Source: Pinus tabuliformis (taxonomy: Eukaryota > Streptophyta > Pinopsida > Pinales > Pinaceae). Taken from it: a stretch of DNA of 64,000 bases. The position numbers and the translations under genes are program-made. Below are positions 12,063 to 23,603 of the stretch, one piece after another; position 1 is the first letter of the stretch, and every line of letters starts with the position of its first letter. Under the pieces are notes generated by a model. It saw only the letters and a list, made by a program, of their open reading frames with translations, had not been told where the DNA came from and did not search any database. The DNA lies in assembly GCA_031772625.1 (NCBI GenBank), contig CM062816.1, positions 635,994,352 to 636,058,351 of the forward strand. Reading direction: 5' to 3'.

Positions 12063-14430
12063 ATTCATGTTGGTTCAAAAAACAAAAAGAAAATAAAATC
12101 ACCATTCTTTAAGAACTATGATACATGTGTCGAATTATTCACAAGCGAATAAAATCATTCAAAAGTCTTGTAGCAAGGTCATTATTGAGAAATATTCATC
12201 AAGCCAAATAATTGAGTATATTTTTGAACAATAAGTGAAAATAATGAAATCCATATCTTAATAATATAGAAAAACTATGAAATACATATCTCAATAGTAT
12301 TGAAAAATGATGGAATAAGTTTCCAAGAAGGCAAAATGATGGAATACATTCCTGAAAAGTAAAGTGGATTTCAGAAAACAAATGATCAAGAAAATTGTTG
12401 ATTTCATTATTATGCAACAAGACTACCACTCAAATCTACTTATTAATAAAATTACTAGTATAAACTCTTGAAAATCCATACCATGATACAACCCTTCCAT
12501 TAAACAATTTAATGTAAGATTTCCAATCCAGGTTACATAATTGAGCAAGAAGAACAGGATAAGGAAAACTAAAACCAAGCCAGCAATAGACATTAATTTT
12601 CACTTAACATTGTAAGAAGATTAGACTTGAACCAAAAGTAACAAATAAAATCCTGAGGTGATTTGATGAAGAAAAGATACAAACCCATGACCATGAATAA
12701 ATGTAGAAAACGAGATTCTTCATAAATGTCCATGAATGATCTAACATTTAGCGGGTAGATTTTATTCATAAATATCCATCAACAATATAAATTTCAACAA
12801 CTAAACTCAATTTTCATCCTTCATACAAGGCACTTTTACAATACTATCATAGTTCAAAAAAAAACCCAATGGAAGCTTGAAACCCCTCATTAAGGGTACA
12901 TAATATGTCCTAGGTATGGACATTCAAAAACAACCCCCAAAACATGTGTGTGGCTTGTGTCGTCACCTCAAGAAGGTAGGGAATTCAATTAAAACATTAA
13001 TATGAAAAATTCCTTTTCCAAATCACAATGGGATGGCCTTAGAGGAAGGTGAATGCTAAATGACCAACTTGGAAAGGAGATGGGTGTAAAGTCAAGGTAC
13101 GCATATCAGACCCACCATGAAAATGAAGCCATTAGTGACAAAATAACTCACCGTGCATAACATAATTATAGAAAATAAAGAAAATGATAGGGGTTAGCCT
13201 TACCTATGCAAATGGAACCAGATCGAGACCTTGCTAAAGTCAAGGCTATGGATAGGACTTAAAAAACCAAAAAAAACCCCAACGAGACTTAGTAGGAGCA
13301 GTAAGAAGTCATGCATGAGACTGCAAATTAACCACTAAATTACAAAACAAAAACCTTTACTGTAATTACAAGGTATTGAGGGTGCCTACATGGCATGGTT
13401 CCAAAACTTCTACCAACCTTGGGGCGGTTTGAATGCTAGACTTGTGCACCAAAAAACAAGAGAAAAGAACCCAAATTAAATTAACGTTGTGAACAAAAGT
13501 AAAATGAAACCATTAACTAAGAAAACATAATGGGGAATTACCTGTCTGAAGAAGAACAATTGATATCCCTCTGCCACTCCCAAGCTTTCCACTATGAAAA
13601 ATATAAAGAAGGGAATTTAGACCATATGTCGCAGAGTCATCAGGCTACTCAAGTGATGCCATAACACACCTAGGAAAATGGTTACAATAGAGGCAAAGCC
13701 AAAAACACGAGCACATGGCAATGTTGCCAAGACCTTCCCCTTTTCGCAGTGAAACAATAAATACAATGAATGCAAGCTTGCCAGTATGAAAGGTTAGATT
13801 TAATGGAGAAAATCCATAGAGTCGATAATTGATAGGAGATCTCCACCGTAAATTTCTCATCGCCTAGTGGAAGAGAAGTCATAAGGTTTTGGTACCCATT
13901 CACATGATTCACGACATGTGGTGGAGGGTTTCCCCTGGTCCAAGACGTGTTGGACAAGGGGATAGGTTCACGTACATTGTAGGAAACTAGCTATAACCCC
14001 GTCCCCAAATGAAATACATGCATTAGCACCTACCTCCTAACATATGCGCACTTAATATAAACATTAATCTCAAAGGACATGGCGTAGGAGTAAACCATAG
14101 GTAAGGGGAAAGCACATATGGTATAGTATAACACCATTAGTAGATGTACCTCGTCTATGTTAATCAATGAACTATAAAAATGATTTACATTAACATTGAA
14201 CTAGTAAATCAGACTCGCCTCAAATTTTATAACCATAAGTGCTAAGAATATGAGTTAGAAATATGTACAAATTGTAAACATAAAATAGAGATGAACTAAG
14301 CAACGAGAGGATACCCAGGGGGTTATATACATAATGTATTTCACTTATTTAATATATAGCTAAGATTATTTATTTTCTATTTTTTATAATATTATGAGTG
14401 AGAAAGTGTTGTAGGTTGGTACGTGACAAA

Positions 14431-14448
14431 TGGTGTCAGAGCCTAGGT
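14431..14448 (+). promoter_or_regulatory. primer-binding site of element A
   Basis: TGGTGTCAGAGCCTAGG lies two bases after the LTR end CA at 14428. It matches the initiator-Met type TGGTATCAGAGC with one change. Confidence 0.85.
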
Positions 14449-14573
14449 TATTGGACCGGGCTTGTAAAAGGTACCACCACTAGTTATTGAATGGGCAAAA
14501 ATAGTAAATGAAAATTTCTGATTTTTTTGGTCTCGATACAGGAATTTTAGCTAAAGCAAAGCTATGTGAAATA

Positions 14574-15680
14574 ATGGAAAACTCTCCTCCAACTATTACC
14601 GGTGGGGAAGATTTGTATGTGGAGCTGGGAGAAGGTAGTACTACATTACCTTTCCAGTTTGTAGATATGGTGATAATTATTTAACAGGAGTTAGCACAAC
14701 TTCAAAACATCAATTAGTGACTTCTTAATGCAAGTGAAGAGTATGAGAAGTTGATTAGAGACTGGACCATGAAATCCAACCACAAGAGTGTAGAGATAGA
14801 GAGGATCAAGAGGAACAAGTCTCGGATAGAATCTAAAAAATATGAAAGTGGAGATGAGTCGGACCATAGCACCACAAAAGCATGTCATGAAAAGGAGAAA
14901 ATGGTATTAGAATAGGAGTTTAGGAATATAAAACCTCCTTCTTTTGATGGGGAAGGAGATGAGGAAGTGGAAGAACAGTTTTTGAACATGATTAAATATT
15001 TATAGATATATGAGTATGAGACTAATTGAAAGGCACACCTGACTATTTAATAGTTGTAGGGAAAGGCTTCTCTATGGTGGGAGGAGATGAAAATTGTACA
15101 ATTGTTAGATAAAAAGGTATTTTCTTGGGAAGCGTTCCAGAAATGATTCAATTCACAATATCTTATTGAGTGTTATTATGATGATCGGGCCAAATAATTT
15201 CTTGAGTTAAGGTTGCGGCAACATTCGATGGACGACTTCGTGGATATGTTTACAAACCTGTTGAGGATGTGCCATACCTAAAGGAGGATAAATCTATAAT
15301 ACATCAGTTCTTAAATTTTTTACTACCTTCATACGAGGAGAGAATTGATTTTGAGAACCCAAAAACTATGGATGAAGGGCTGAGGAAGGCTAGATCATGT
15401 TATCAACAATTTAGGATTAAAAGTGATGGTAGTATTCATGGAAATGTAAAGAAAGCAGGAAGATGGGAGGGGGCATCAAAAGAGGCAAAACATACTACCT
15501 CAATAATTTTGGTGAGGATCATCATAGGAATAAATTTACCAAAGGAAACACACCTCCACCTGCAAAGTCATATATGAGTTCAAAAGGCACAAAAGTAAAT
15601 AGTAAGAAAAAACAATGTAAAAGAAAGGGAACCATTGAAATTTCAAGGTTGTAGGGAGCCACACTTGCTGGGGGATTGCC
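14574..15680 (+). pseudogene. gag of element A, broken
   Basis: Starts at ATG 14574 and opens MENSPPTITGGEDLYVELG. A charged region follows, then the retrotransposon gag block with KASLWWEEMK (about 15062-15090), MDDFVDMFTNLL (about 15228-15265) and an open piece at 15269-15577 containing LPSYEERIDFENPKTMDEGL. It ends with a single zinc-knuckle remnant, CREPHLLGDCP (about 15655-15685), which has lost the usual first Cys. Numerous stops. Its role was the structural coat of virus-like particles; it cannot be made intact now. Confidence 0.85.
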
Positions 15681-15799
15681 CGCATAATCCTAGGTCTATC
15701 CATAATATTCGAGATGTCCATGAGGAAACTACAGTGAATGATATTGGTTTGAACATTCCTTGGCACATAATTGGAGGACCGACAAGAGAAGCACCAGTC

Positions 15800-16062
15800 T
15801 ACTATTCCTGAAAATGAAGGTACTATACTAAACCAGTGTGTGTCTATTTTAATTGATCTGAGGGCTATACTAAGTTATATTGACCCCCAAATTGTTGAAG
15901 AGTGTAAATTAGAAACAAAAAAATTAGAACAACATGGTTGGTTTAGTTAGCAACCAGGAACGAAAGGAAGCTAACCAGTCATGTAAAATAATGTTTGTTG
16001 AATTTAAATGGGTATTGCACCGTGGAATATTAAAGTTTCCTTCCTTTAGGATCTTATGACCT
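15800..16062 (+). pseudogene. protease of element A, broken by the PLE
   Basis: A retropepsin block runs around 15826-15905: ILIDLRAILSYIDP, followed by IVEECKLETKKLE. The active site D-S/T-G reads D-L-R, so catalysis is lost. Downstream, the flap-end block LPLGSYD at about 16042-16060 stops where the Penelope-like element begins, and its continuation LIGMDWMEK resumes at 20512. This places the PLE insertion between two adjacent codons of the protease. Confidence 0.85.
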
Positions 16063-16063
16063 T

Positions 16064-16386
16064 GATGTTGAGATTTTAGAGCATCCACTGTATTCATTTT
16101 TAATTCGATGTTTTGATTCAAAACCATTACCTAACATGAGGAAAAACCTACAAATAAGATAAGAGAATGAATGAGATAAATATAAAAGAACAGAGGGGAA
16201 GGAGAAAAAGAGCAAACTAGCAGACTTACAAATATAATTTTAATTTTTATATCCAATTATTATTATTTTTTTAAATGATATGTGCATTCAACTTATCATT
16301 TTAATGTGAACACTATGAAGTTTATTTAATACATAAATTGATTACGTTAATGTATAAAAACTAATTGATGTATGTATCAAGAATGA
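16064..16386 (-). repeat. 3' terminal repeat of the PLE
   Basis: A direct repeat with 20166-20491; shared blocks include TTCATTTTTAATTCGATGTT and TTATATCCAATTATTATTAT. It holds the degraded copy of the hammerhead-like fold (16071-16149): the outer stem is kept but the core is lost. Confidence 0.85.
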
Positions 16387-17184
16387 AATTATATAATAGG
16401 GTGATTAGATATATTATATTTCATTTTAATTAGAACTTTTTTATTATTTTAATTGTAATTTCAAAACAATAATAATTAATGATTTACAATTATAGTTTTA
16501 ATGTTATATTTATAGTTTTGGGTCATTTAATGAGTTAATTAGAATATTAAGATATATTTTATTTATTATATTATTTTATTATTATATTTAATCTCACATA
16601 TAACCATAACTTTTATTATTAGATTCTTAATTTATCAATTAATTATGTTAATTAGTAAATTTACTTGGTGGGTATATCTAGAATGTAATTTTTAATAAGT
16701 TAATTAGGGTATTGAGGATATATTTTAATTTAATCTAATATTTTATTTAAGAGTGATAATAATATGGCCAAGATTAATAATGATATTGTATTATTATTAT
16801 TCATTATAACGTCAATAGTGATAATGTTTATTACTACTATTGGAAAAATAATTAATGATGCTAATAGAATTATTATTACTAATCTATCGAACCACATAAA
16901 TTTTGTTTAGATAAATGATAAGGGAGGGACAAAAAGTAAGAAGAATCAATGAAACGGACCATGATGAGGAGGGGTGGGTGAGGTTGATGAAAATCTAAGG
17001 GAAAACACTGATCATAGAGGGGAGGTGGAAATTTTTTAGGTAAAGGGTAAAGGGGTAGGAGGGAAAAGGGTGGTCACAAGAAAATGAATATCTAAGGTTA
17101 TGGGGCGAGGCTAGGTGGGGGGAGACACTAAGGTGGGTGGGTAGAAGGAGATGATGAAGTATGATGCTAAGAGTGTAAGGGAAT
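16387..17184. other. 3' non-coding part of the PLE
   Basis: AT-rich to about 16920, then a distinctly G-rich plus-strand stretch (about 16920-17160, C-rich in element orientation) with many GGTGG and AGGGG runs. No coding domain is seen. It presumably belongs to the PLE 3' untranslated region between the endonuclease and the terminal repeat. Confidence 0.55.
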
Positions 17185-17711
17185 CTAGTTCCTTCTTATT
17201 TCACAACCCCCATACCTATTCATATTGTTAGGATGTTTTATAATTTCAAGGGATTCCCTTATTTTACATTTATATTTATGGTTTTCATTGGATATAAATT
17301 CAGTGTTTTCGAGATATATATGGTGACAAGTTTTTCTTGAATGCTCTGCGAGGGCAGAGGATTGAGTTCTTCCAAATTTTATTTATGCACCATGTGTTGT
17401 TTTAGTCTAACCTTGAAAAATCTTCTTGTCTCACCAATGTAACACTTTCCACAGGAACATATGACTTTATAGATTCCCTTCTGTTGTAGATGATCAATTT
17501 GGTCTTTGACAGATCTCATTCTTTGTCTAATGGTTAACAATGGTTTAAAAGATGTCTGAGTGTCCTTCTTTTTAAGAACCCTAACGATCTTGTAAGTGAC
17601 TCCTTCAATGTATGAAAGATATGCCCTCTTGCTAGTAACTTGTGTGTTTGTCATGGTTTCCTTGTCTTTATTTCTCGATATGGCTTTACTAATTTTTTTG
17701 ATGATGTCCAA
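17185..17711 (-). pseudogene. PLE GIY-YIG endonuclease domain
   Basis: An open piece at 17379-17711 contains GIYKVICSCGKCYIGETRR: the GIY and YIG motifs, with the two Cys between them that are usual in PLE endonucleases, followed by the conserved Arg in VRLKQH. After a frameshift at about 17379 the domain continues in another frame with ALAEH, carrying the catalytic Glu of the family, and ends near TAG 17185-17187. In PLEs this domain nicks target DNA to prime reverse transcription. The residues are kept but the frame is broken, so no active enzyme is expected. Confidence 0.87.
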
Positions 17712-18945
17712 CTTTTTGTATCCAATGCTTTCAAAGACATTTTTTAAATATTTGATTTCTTCTTCTATATGGAAGGTGTCAGTTATCTGTGTGCGCTTTC
17801 TTTCTTAACACCTTCTGTCCCAATGATCCATCTTCATTTCTTATAAGGATAATGTCAAGGAATGGTATTTTATTGTTTTCTTCAACCTCCATTATATACG
17901 TGATGTCATTATATATGTTTCCTAGGTGATCCAAAAAGTTGCCTAGTTCCTTGTCACCATGCGGCTAATTAACGTTTGTGTCATCTACAAACCTAATCTA
18001 GAATTTAGGTTTTAATGGGAAAGCGTCAAGAGCCATATTCTAAAATTTCTCCATAAAGGGGTTGGTCACTATGGGGGATAGAGGATATTGCATATCCACT
18101 CCAGTTGTTTGTTCGAAGAATTCACCTTGGAAGGTGAAGAAAATGGAGCATAGACATATTTCAGCAAGTTTAACGGTTTCAGGGTTAGTGAATTATTTTA
18201 CGACTTATACAACTTCCTCCAAAGGGATCATAGTGAATAGTTGGAAAACGTCAAAACTTGGAATCTTATCACCGAGTTCCATCTTTGCCTTTTTTATGAA
18301 TTCAACATAATGGTTAGAATCTTTGATGTATGAGCTAGTATTACTCACCAGAGGGGCCAAGATGGTAGCAACATATTTTTCTAATTCATATTTGGGAAAT
18401 CTGATAATGTTAACTATAGGTCAGAGGGTGGAACCATATTTGTGGATTTTTGGTGCCCCATAAATTCACGGGGTGATTTCACTATCACGAGACAAGCACT
18501 TCTTCACTTTTTCATCTAGGTTAGAGTCTTTGATGTATTTTTTAAAAGTTCTTGTGATTTTGGAAATGGGGTTATCTTTTAGCTTCTTGCAGCTACCACT
18601 ATTATAAATATGATCTTTAATTTTGGTGTTATATTCCTCTCTGTCCATTACCACAGTTTCCCCTCATTTAATTGCTCTGAGGATGGTGATGCTTTCACTG
18701 TTTCTCAAACTGTTTAGGGCCTTAAGCTGCTCATGGCTTAAATTACACTTAGGAGGTATGGATTTTCTTAAATTGAGGGCACAATCCTATCTACCTTGAT
18801 CTTTGTACTCCTCTATTAGCAATTGAAATTCATCCTCCATAAGACAATTGATTTCTTTATAAGGAATCTATTTTGAGGCAATGGAAAAATTTAGTCCTTC
18901 ATTAAGGACCTCCACCTCTATTTTGTTCAACTCATATGATGAGAT
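17712..18945 (-). pseudogene. PLE reverse transcriptase, broken
   Basis: Blocks characteristic of Penelope RTs appear in order: LNSLRNSESITILRA then GETVVMDREEY (about 18640-18710; the first is normally followed by DKG, here with a stop), YGAPKIHK (about 18450), the catalytic RFVDDTN (about 17975-17995) followed by PHGDKEL, and the thumb-side block IPFLDIILIRNEDGSL (about 17825-17875). Both catalytic Asp of VDD remain. At least ten in-frame stops are present. The RT lies directly before the endonuclease, as in a single PLE reading frame. Confidence 0.88.
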
Positions 18946-18946
18946 G

Positions 18947-19405
18947 TTAAGGACTTTTCTGTTGTTGCAAGGGTTTGGGAATTGTGAACATATGTTTTTT
19001 ATTACCAATCCCCTGAATGTGAGTAGGAAGAACATTATTATTATTATTCACGTTGTTTGAATTGATTTTTGTGTTAATTTGATGGTTGGTTAAGGAGTTT
19101 AGTTTATCTAAAGTCATGTTTTGGTTATTTGATATGGATCCCACCACAGTAAGGATATCCCCATTGCTACATCCTTGGATCATTGAAAGATGTGGCTTGA
19201 TTTTGTCGTTATTTTTAAAATGTATTCCCATTGTAGCATTTATGGAGTCCAACTTATTATTCACAATCGAATTCTGGTTAGCTAAGAAACCCACAGAAGT
19301 AAGAGCATTCATGTTGGTATAGACGTGTATTTCTGAAGGACTGTTGTCGTTAATTTGCAAAACGAAACCCAATTGTAGTTTCTCTTTTTTGGTTGTTGGA
19401 GCCAT
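18947..19405 (-). pseudogene. PLE N-terminal region, open for 152 codons
   Basis: An open frame from ATG 19403-19405, the longest uninterrupted one in the element. It is Asn-rich (NNVNNNNN near the C-terminal third) with no motif I can name. It precedes the RT on the same strand with about 1 kb between its start and the first RT block, so it is most likely the N-terminal extension of the PLE polyprotein or a separate first frame. That it remains open may be chance or may reflect low stop density in Asn-rich sequence. Confidence 0.55.
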
Positions 19406-20165
19406 TTATGCTTTGTTTGCTGACATATTTTCTAAAACCATTTGTCACGTTAAACTGAGAGAGTGATATACTGTGTGAACTCCTTTAGTCGTTGTCAAGC
19501 TCTGCTTTCCATACTATCGCGTCAGTATGAGCGTTCTTATTAGTGTTATATGCAGAGTCTACAAGAACTATTCTTTTAGCGTCAGAAGATTCCTATTTGT
19601 TTCTACTCTCACCAACTATTGCAAAAGGGTTTCTCCAATGTTTTCCATGGGATTTATGTTAAATTCTGATGTCCCCAATTCTGCGTTAGTATCTGCTATT
19701 GTATTGATTTTGGGATTAAAATAACCCAGAGATCGATATTTTATCTTATTAATCTTTTTCTTTTGTTCCTAACGTGCCATTGACCCTTGTTTATATACTT
19801 TAAGGGTTGTTGTGGCATCAATGGTAACGAGAGGTCACGTCGGATTGTGACCACAAGTTTCAAATGGTTTCTGTAACCATTAGATGATAGTGTATTGAGC
19901 GCGGAACTGGTTCTACAAATTGGATAGAAAATTAGGGATCGAATGAATCAGTCAAAAACTATTTGGTTATGTTGGTTAGGAAGTCTATGCTTAAGAAAGG
20001 TAAAAGAAGGAATGAGGTTAAAATCAAATTAATGCTTAAGAAATAACAAATCCACTTCTCTTTTTTGAATCTTAAGAAAGTTTTTTTCAAGATTACAAAT
20101 ATTAGACCAACAATCCCTTCTGTACAGGGTGTTAGTTAGAGTTTGAAGGTTTTTGTGGTGAGGAT

Positions 20166-20491
20166 TTTGATGTTGAGATTTCAGAGCATCCATAATATTC
20201 ATTTTTAATTCGATGTTTCCTGTCAAAAGCATGACTCATCATCAGGAGAAACCTACAAAGAAGATAAGTGAACGGATAAGATAAATATAAAAGAGCAGAG
20301 GAGAAGGAGGAAAATAGCCAACCGAGAGACTTATAAATCTAATTTTATTTTTTATATCCAATTATTATTATTTTTTAATTGGTATGTAAGTTCCACTTAT
20401 AATTTTATTGTCAATACTATGATGTTTATTTAATACATAAATAGATTAAGTTAATGTATAAAAAATAATTTATGTATGTATCAAGAATGGT
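20166..20491 (-). repeat. 5' terminal repeat of the PLE
   Basis: The upstream member of the direct repeat pair with 16064-16386, ending in TATGTATGTATCAAGAATG like its partner. It contains the better preserved hammerhead-like fold at 20176-20254. Confidence 0.85.
20176..20254 (-). ncRNA. hammerhead-ribozyme-like fold in PLE terminal repeat
   Basis: On the element strand the order is: stem I AGGTTTC (20248-20254), core CTGATGA (20239-20245), a short stem-II GTC/GAC around an 8-base loop, GAAAC (20215-20219), stem III CATC (20212-20215) with GATG (20187-20190), then stem I' GAAATCT (20176-20182). This is the layout of a type I hammerhead, a motif reported in PLE terminal repeats. The match is imperfect: two extra bases precede GAAAC, and the cleavage-site U after stem III reads C. 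In the other repeat the stem is AGGTTTT/AAAATCT, a change on both sides. Probably an inactive relic. Confidence 0.45.
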
Positions 20492-20510
20492 ATTAATTTA
20501 TTTAATACAT

Positions 20511-22080
20511 GTTAATAGGCATGGATTGGATGGAAAAGAATGCAGATGTTATAAACAATCTACAAAAAATAGTTTCATGTGCTAATCATAATGGACACAC
20601 AAGGATAATTATGGAAAGCCAAAATGTGTGTCAATTCGGAAAATTTCAATGTTGCAGCTAAAAATAAGTGCCCGAAAAGGATGTCAATTATGCTTGGTGC
20701 AGAAGGAAATTGGTGCTCAGATAAACTAAAGAGGAAATCTAGAAACCCTACCAATGATTAAAGAGTTTCCATCTATATTTCCAAAAGAGATTCTAGGATT
20801 ACCCCCACATTGGGACATATATTTTACCATTGATTTGGTACCGAGTGTTGTCCCTATGTCTAGAGCTCCCTATCGAATAAGTACACTAGAACTACTGCAA
20901 TTGATGATGCAGTTATAGGAACTATTGCATAACGGTTATATTAGACCTAGTGTTCACCATGGGGAGCACCTGTACTATTTTTTAGAAATAAATATGGCAC
21001 ATTCATAATGTTTATTGATTACCATCAACTAAAAAAACTAACCATTGAAATTGGATATCTTCTCCCTCATCTTGATGATTTCTTTGATCAAGTGAGGGTT
21101 GAAATTGTTTTTTCAAAGATTGATTTGCAAAGTAGTTATCATCAGTTGCACATAAAAGATGAAGATATACATAAAACAACCTTCAGAAACTTTTGTGGTC
21201 ATTATGAATTTGTGGTGATGTGTTTTGGTCTCACTAAAGCACCTGCAACTTTCGTGTTTCCAATGAACAATGTGCTTCACAAGCATCTTGACCGAGTTGT
21301 ACTATTTTTCATTGATGAAATTTTAATATACTCTATAAATGAAGAAGAACACAAATAACATCTTAGGTTGGTGTTACAAACATTAAGGGAGCATCAAATT
21401 TATGTCAAAAGTAGCAAGTGTGGGTTTTACAAACCCATAATTCAGTATTTGGGACGTATTATCTCTAAAGAAGGATTGATGTTCGAACCTGAAAAAGTTA
21501 AAACCATTATGAATTGGCCAACACCAATAGGTCTATCAATAGTTCATTACTTTTTAGGGATTTCTAGGGATTACCGAAGATTTGTGGAAGAGTTTTCAAA
21601 ACATGCTTGCCCCATGACCTCTCCACACGAGAAGGGAGAAAAGTTTGAATGAACATCAAAATGACAAGAGAGCTTTAACATATTGAAGCAAATGTTGACA
21701 ATAACTCCTATTTTAAAGATAGAAGATCCAAATAGGGAGTTTATGGTAGTATGCATGGGTGCATGCTTATAAGGTTTGGGGGGTACGCTACTGCAAGACA
21801 ATGTTGTCATAACTTAAGAGTTATGAAAAATGAATAAACATGAACAAAATTATGGTGTATATGATCTCGAACTAGTTGTTGTAATATATGACTTGAAAAT
21901 GTGGAGGCATTATTTACTAGAGAAGAAAGTTGTCTTGGTAACTAACCATATCAGCTTAAATTATTTCTTTAGTCAACCTAATATAAATGCTAGACATGCA
22001 AGATGGTTAGCCTTCCTTAGTAAATTTGAGTTTGAAATAAAGCATATTAAGGGAAAGAAAAAAAAAATTATGCGTTAAGT
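20511..22080 (+). pseudogene. reverse transcriptase and RNase H of element A, broken
   Basis: Resumes after the PLE with LIGMDWMEK. RT blocks: LLPHLDDFFDQV, SKIDLQSSYHQLHIK (about 21114-21160), FVVMCFGLTKAPATF (about 21208-21252), then the catalytic region LFFIDEILIYS (about 21302-21335). There the usual YXDD reads FIDE, so the second Asp is Glu. The RT continues to YLGRIISKEGL (about 21447) and RNase H to NYFFSQPNINARHARW and IKHIKGK (about 21958-22062). Stops and a frame change near 21820 interrupt it. The order RT then RNase H then integrase is Ty3/gypsy. Confidence 0.88.
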
Positions 22081-22189
22081 AAGCATGCTCATTTATTGAT
22101 AGAAAATGTAGGAAATAGTGCCAATACATTTTGAAGAACATGTGAAGCTAGCATTGCAAAAAGAACCTCAGTACCAAGAAATGTAGCAG

Positions 22190-23590
22190 AAAATGCAACA
22201 AAAAGGAATTGATCGATCTGCATTAAACCTAAATGGTTTAATTAATAATTACGATAAGCTATATATTCCCAACAAGAAAATAGTGAAACATATGATTCTG
22301 GATGAGCACCATAGGAGACTATATGTTGGACACCCACAATACCACAAAATGATGACAACCCTAAGGAAAAAAAAATCAGCTGGGTATGAAAGATGTAGAA
22401 AATTATTTAGAAAAATGCCTCAAGTGTTAGCAAGTTAAAGTGGAACACCAACATCCACAGGGTTTATTGAATCCAATACCCATTCAAAAATCGAAGTGGG
22501 AGGTGATCTCCATGGATTTTATAACGAGGTTTCCAAGAGCCAATTACCAACACAATTCTATTATGGTAGTGGTAGAAAAAACGAATAAATAGACACAATT
22601 TATACCAGTACAATCGACCTTTCAGACTTCACAAATAGCTAATATTTTCATGAAAGACATCTTCACACTTCATGGCATACCAAAAATCATAGTTTCAAAT
22701 AGAGATGTCAAATTTACTTCAAACTTCTAGAACGCCTTGTTTGGAGGCTTGGAGACTAAGTTGAACTTCACTACCACATATCAACCTTACATGGATGGAC
22801 AAACGGAAAGGACCAATCAAATTTTGGAGGATATACTCTGGATGTATGTAATCAACACACCTACTAGGTGCGAATAATTTTTGCATCTACATGAGTTTAC
22901 CTACAACAACAACTATGAAACGTCTATGAAAATGAGCCCCTTTGAAGCCCTCTATGGTAGTAAATTCCATACACCACTCCAATTGGAGTGAACATAAGGA
23001 TAGGTTGATTCTTGGGCCGAATATTTTGAAGGAAATGGAGGCGATAGTAAGGAAAATTCAAGGGAATGTTAAAACAACCCTAGATCAACAAAGAGCTAAG
23101 CCAAAAAAAAGATGACACACAAAGAGCTACAAATTGGAGAGCATGTATATCTCACAATTAAACATTGAAAAAGTACTCTGAGAGTGGGAAGTTGTGCTAA
23201 ATTAGCATGCCAATTCTAGCGGTTGTTTGAAACTTTACATCGAGTGCACCCAGTAGTATACCAATTGTCTCTACCAAGTCATCTTAAAGTTCATAATGTA
23301 TCATGTTTCCTTACTAAAAAAAATATGTTCATTACAACTCTCATGTAATTGATTGGAACATGTTACAAATGGAACTCAAAGGAGATTTCCTACCCGAGCC
23401 ACTTCGTATTTTGGAGCGAAATGAAACTGTGCTTTGGAATCAATTATTCCCTCGAGTTATGGTGTAACGGAGGCACATTACAAATGAGGAGGAAATGTGG
23501 GAATGAGAGGATTTTATGAAAGAAGCATACACAACATTATTTTCGTGGAAATTAAAAGTTGACAAAAAAAAGAGGTCAATATTATTTTTC
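22190..23590 (+). pseudogene. integrase and chromodomain of element A, broken
   Basis: The zinc-binding region has HHRRLYVGHPQYHKMMTTL (about 22306-22360), then CRKL and CLKCQ-type remnants near 22400-22435. The core has DFITRFPRANYQHNS, VSNRDVKFTS (changed from SDRD; about 22692-22720) and DGQTERTNQILEDIL (about 22795-22840) with the third acidic residue. Near 23390-23510 a chromodomain-like block reads ILERNETVLWNQLFPRVMV, then WRHITNEEEMWE after a stop. Chromodomains direct insertion by reading histone marks. Several stops; not functional. Confidence 0.84.
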
Positions 23591-23603
23591 AAGTGGGGAA
23601 GGA
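23591..23603 (+). promoter_or_regulatory. polypurine tract of element A
   Basis: AAGTGGGGAAGGA directly abuts TGTAAGACC, the start of the 3' LTR. One T interrupts the tract, which is common in gypsy elements. Confidence 0.85.

Larger units (their letters stand above)
5677..14428 (+). repeat. 5' LTR of element A, split by copia-1
   Basis: Starts TGTAAAACC and ends GTGACA just before the primer-binding site. It aligns along its length with 23604-45077, for example the shared core TTTTAGGAAAAACTAAAGAA. Minus copia-1 (7266-12062) it is about 3.96 kb. It lacks about 110 bp present in the 3' LTR near 24015-24120 and has one copy of the segment that is duplicated in the 3' LTR at 26123-27050. The copies are clearly diverged, consistent with the oldest insertion in the nest. 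Confidence 0.88.
16063..20510 (-). mobile_element. Penelope-like element with GIY-YIG endonuclease
   Basis: A minus-strand retroelement of about 4.4 kb inserted in the protease of element A. Its coding part reads, from high to low coordinates: an N-terminal region, a Penelope-type RT, and a GIY-YIG endonuclease. Terminal direct repeats of about 325 bp (16064-16386 and 20166-20491) play the part of the pseudo-LTRs typical of PLEs. There is no integrase or primer-binding site. The element has many stops and is inactive. PLEs are common in animals; in plants I know GIY-YIG types chiefly from conifers, thought to be an ancient transfer. The precise ends are uncertain by about 5 bp, and I could not define a target duplication. 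Confidence 0.87.

Noticed and set aside
7261-12067. A perfect target duplication for copia-1
   Set aside because: Flanks TTTCT and ATTCA agree at only three of five bases and the empty-site comparison suggests lost bases, so no intact duplication is claimed.
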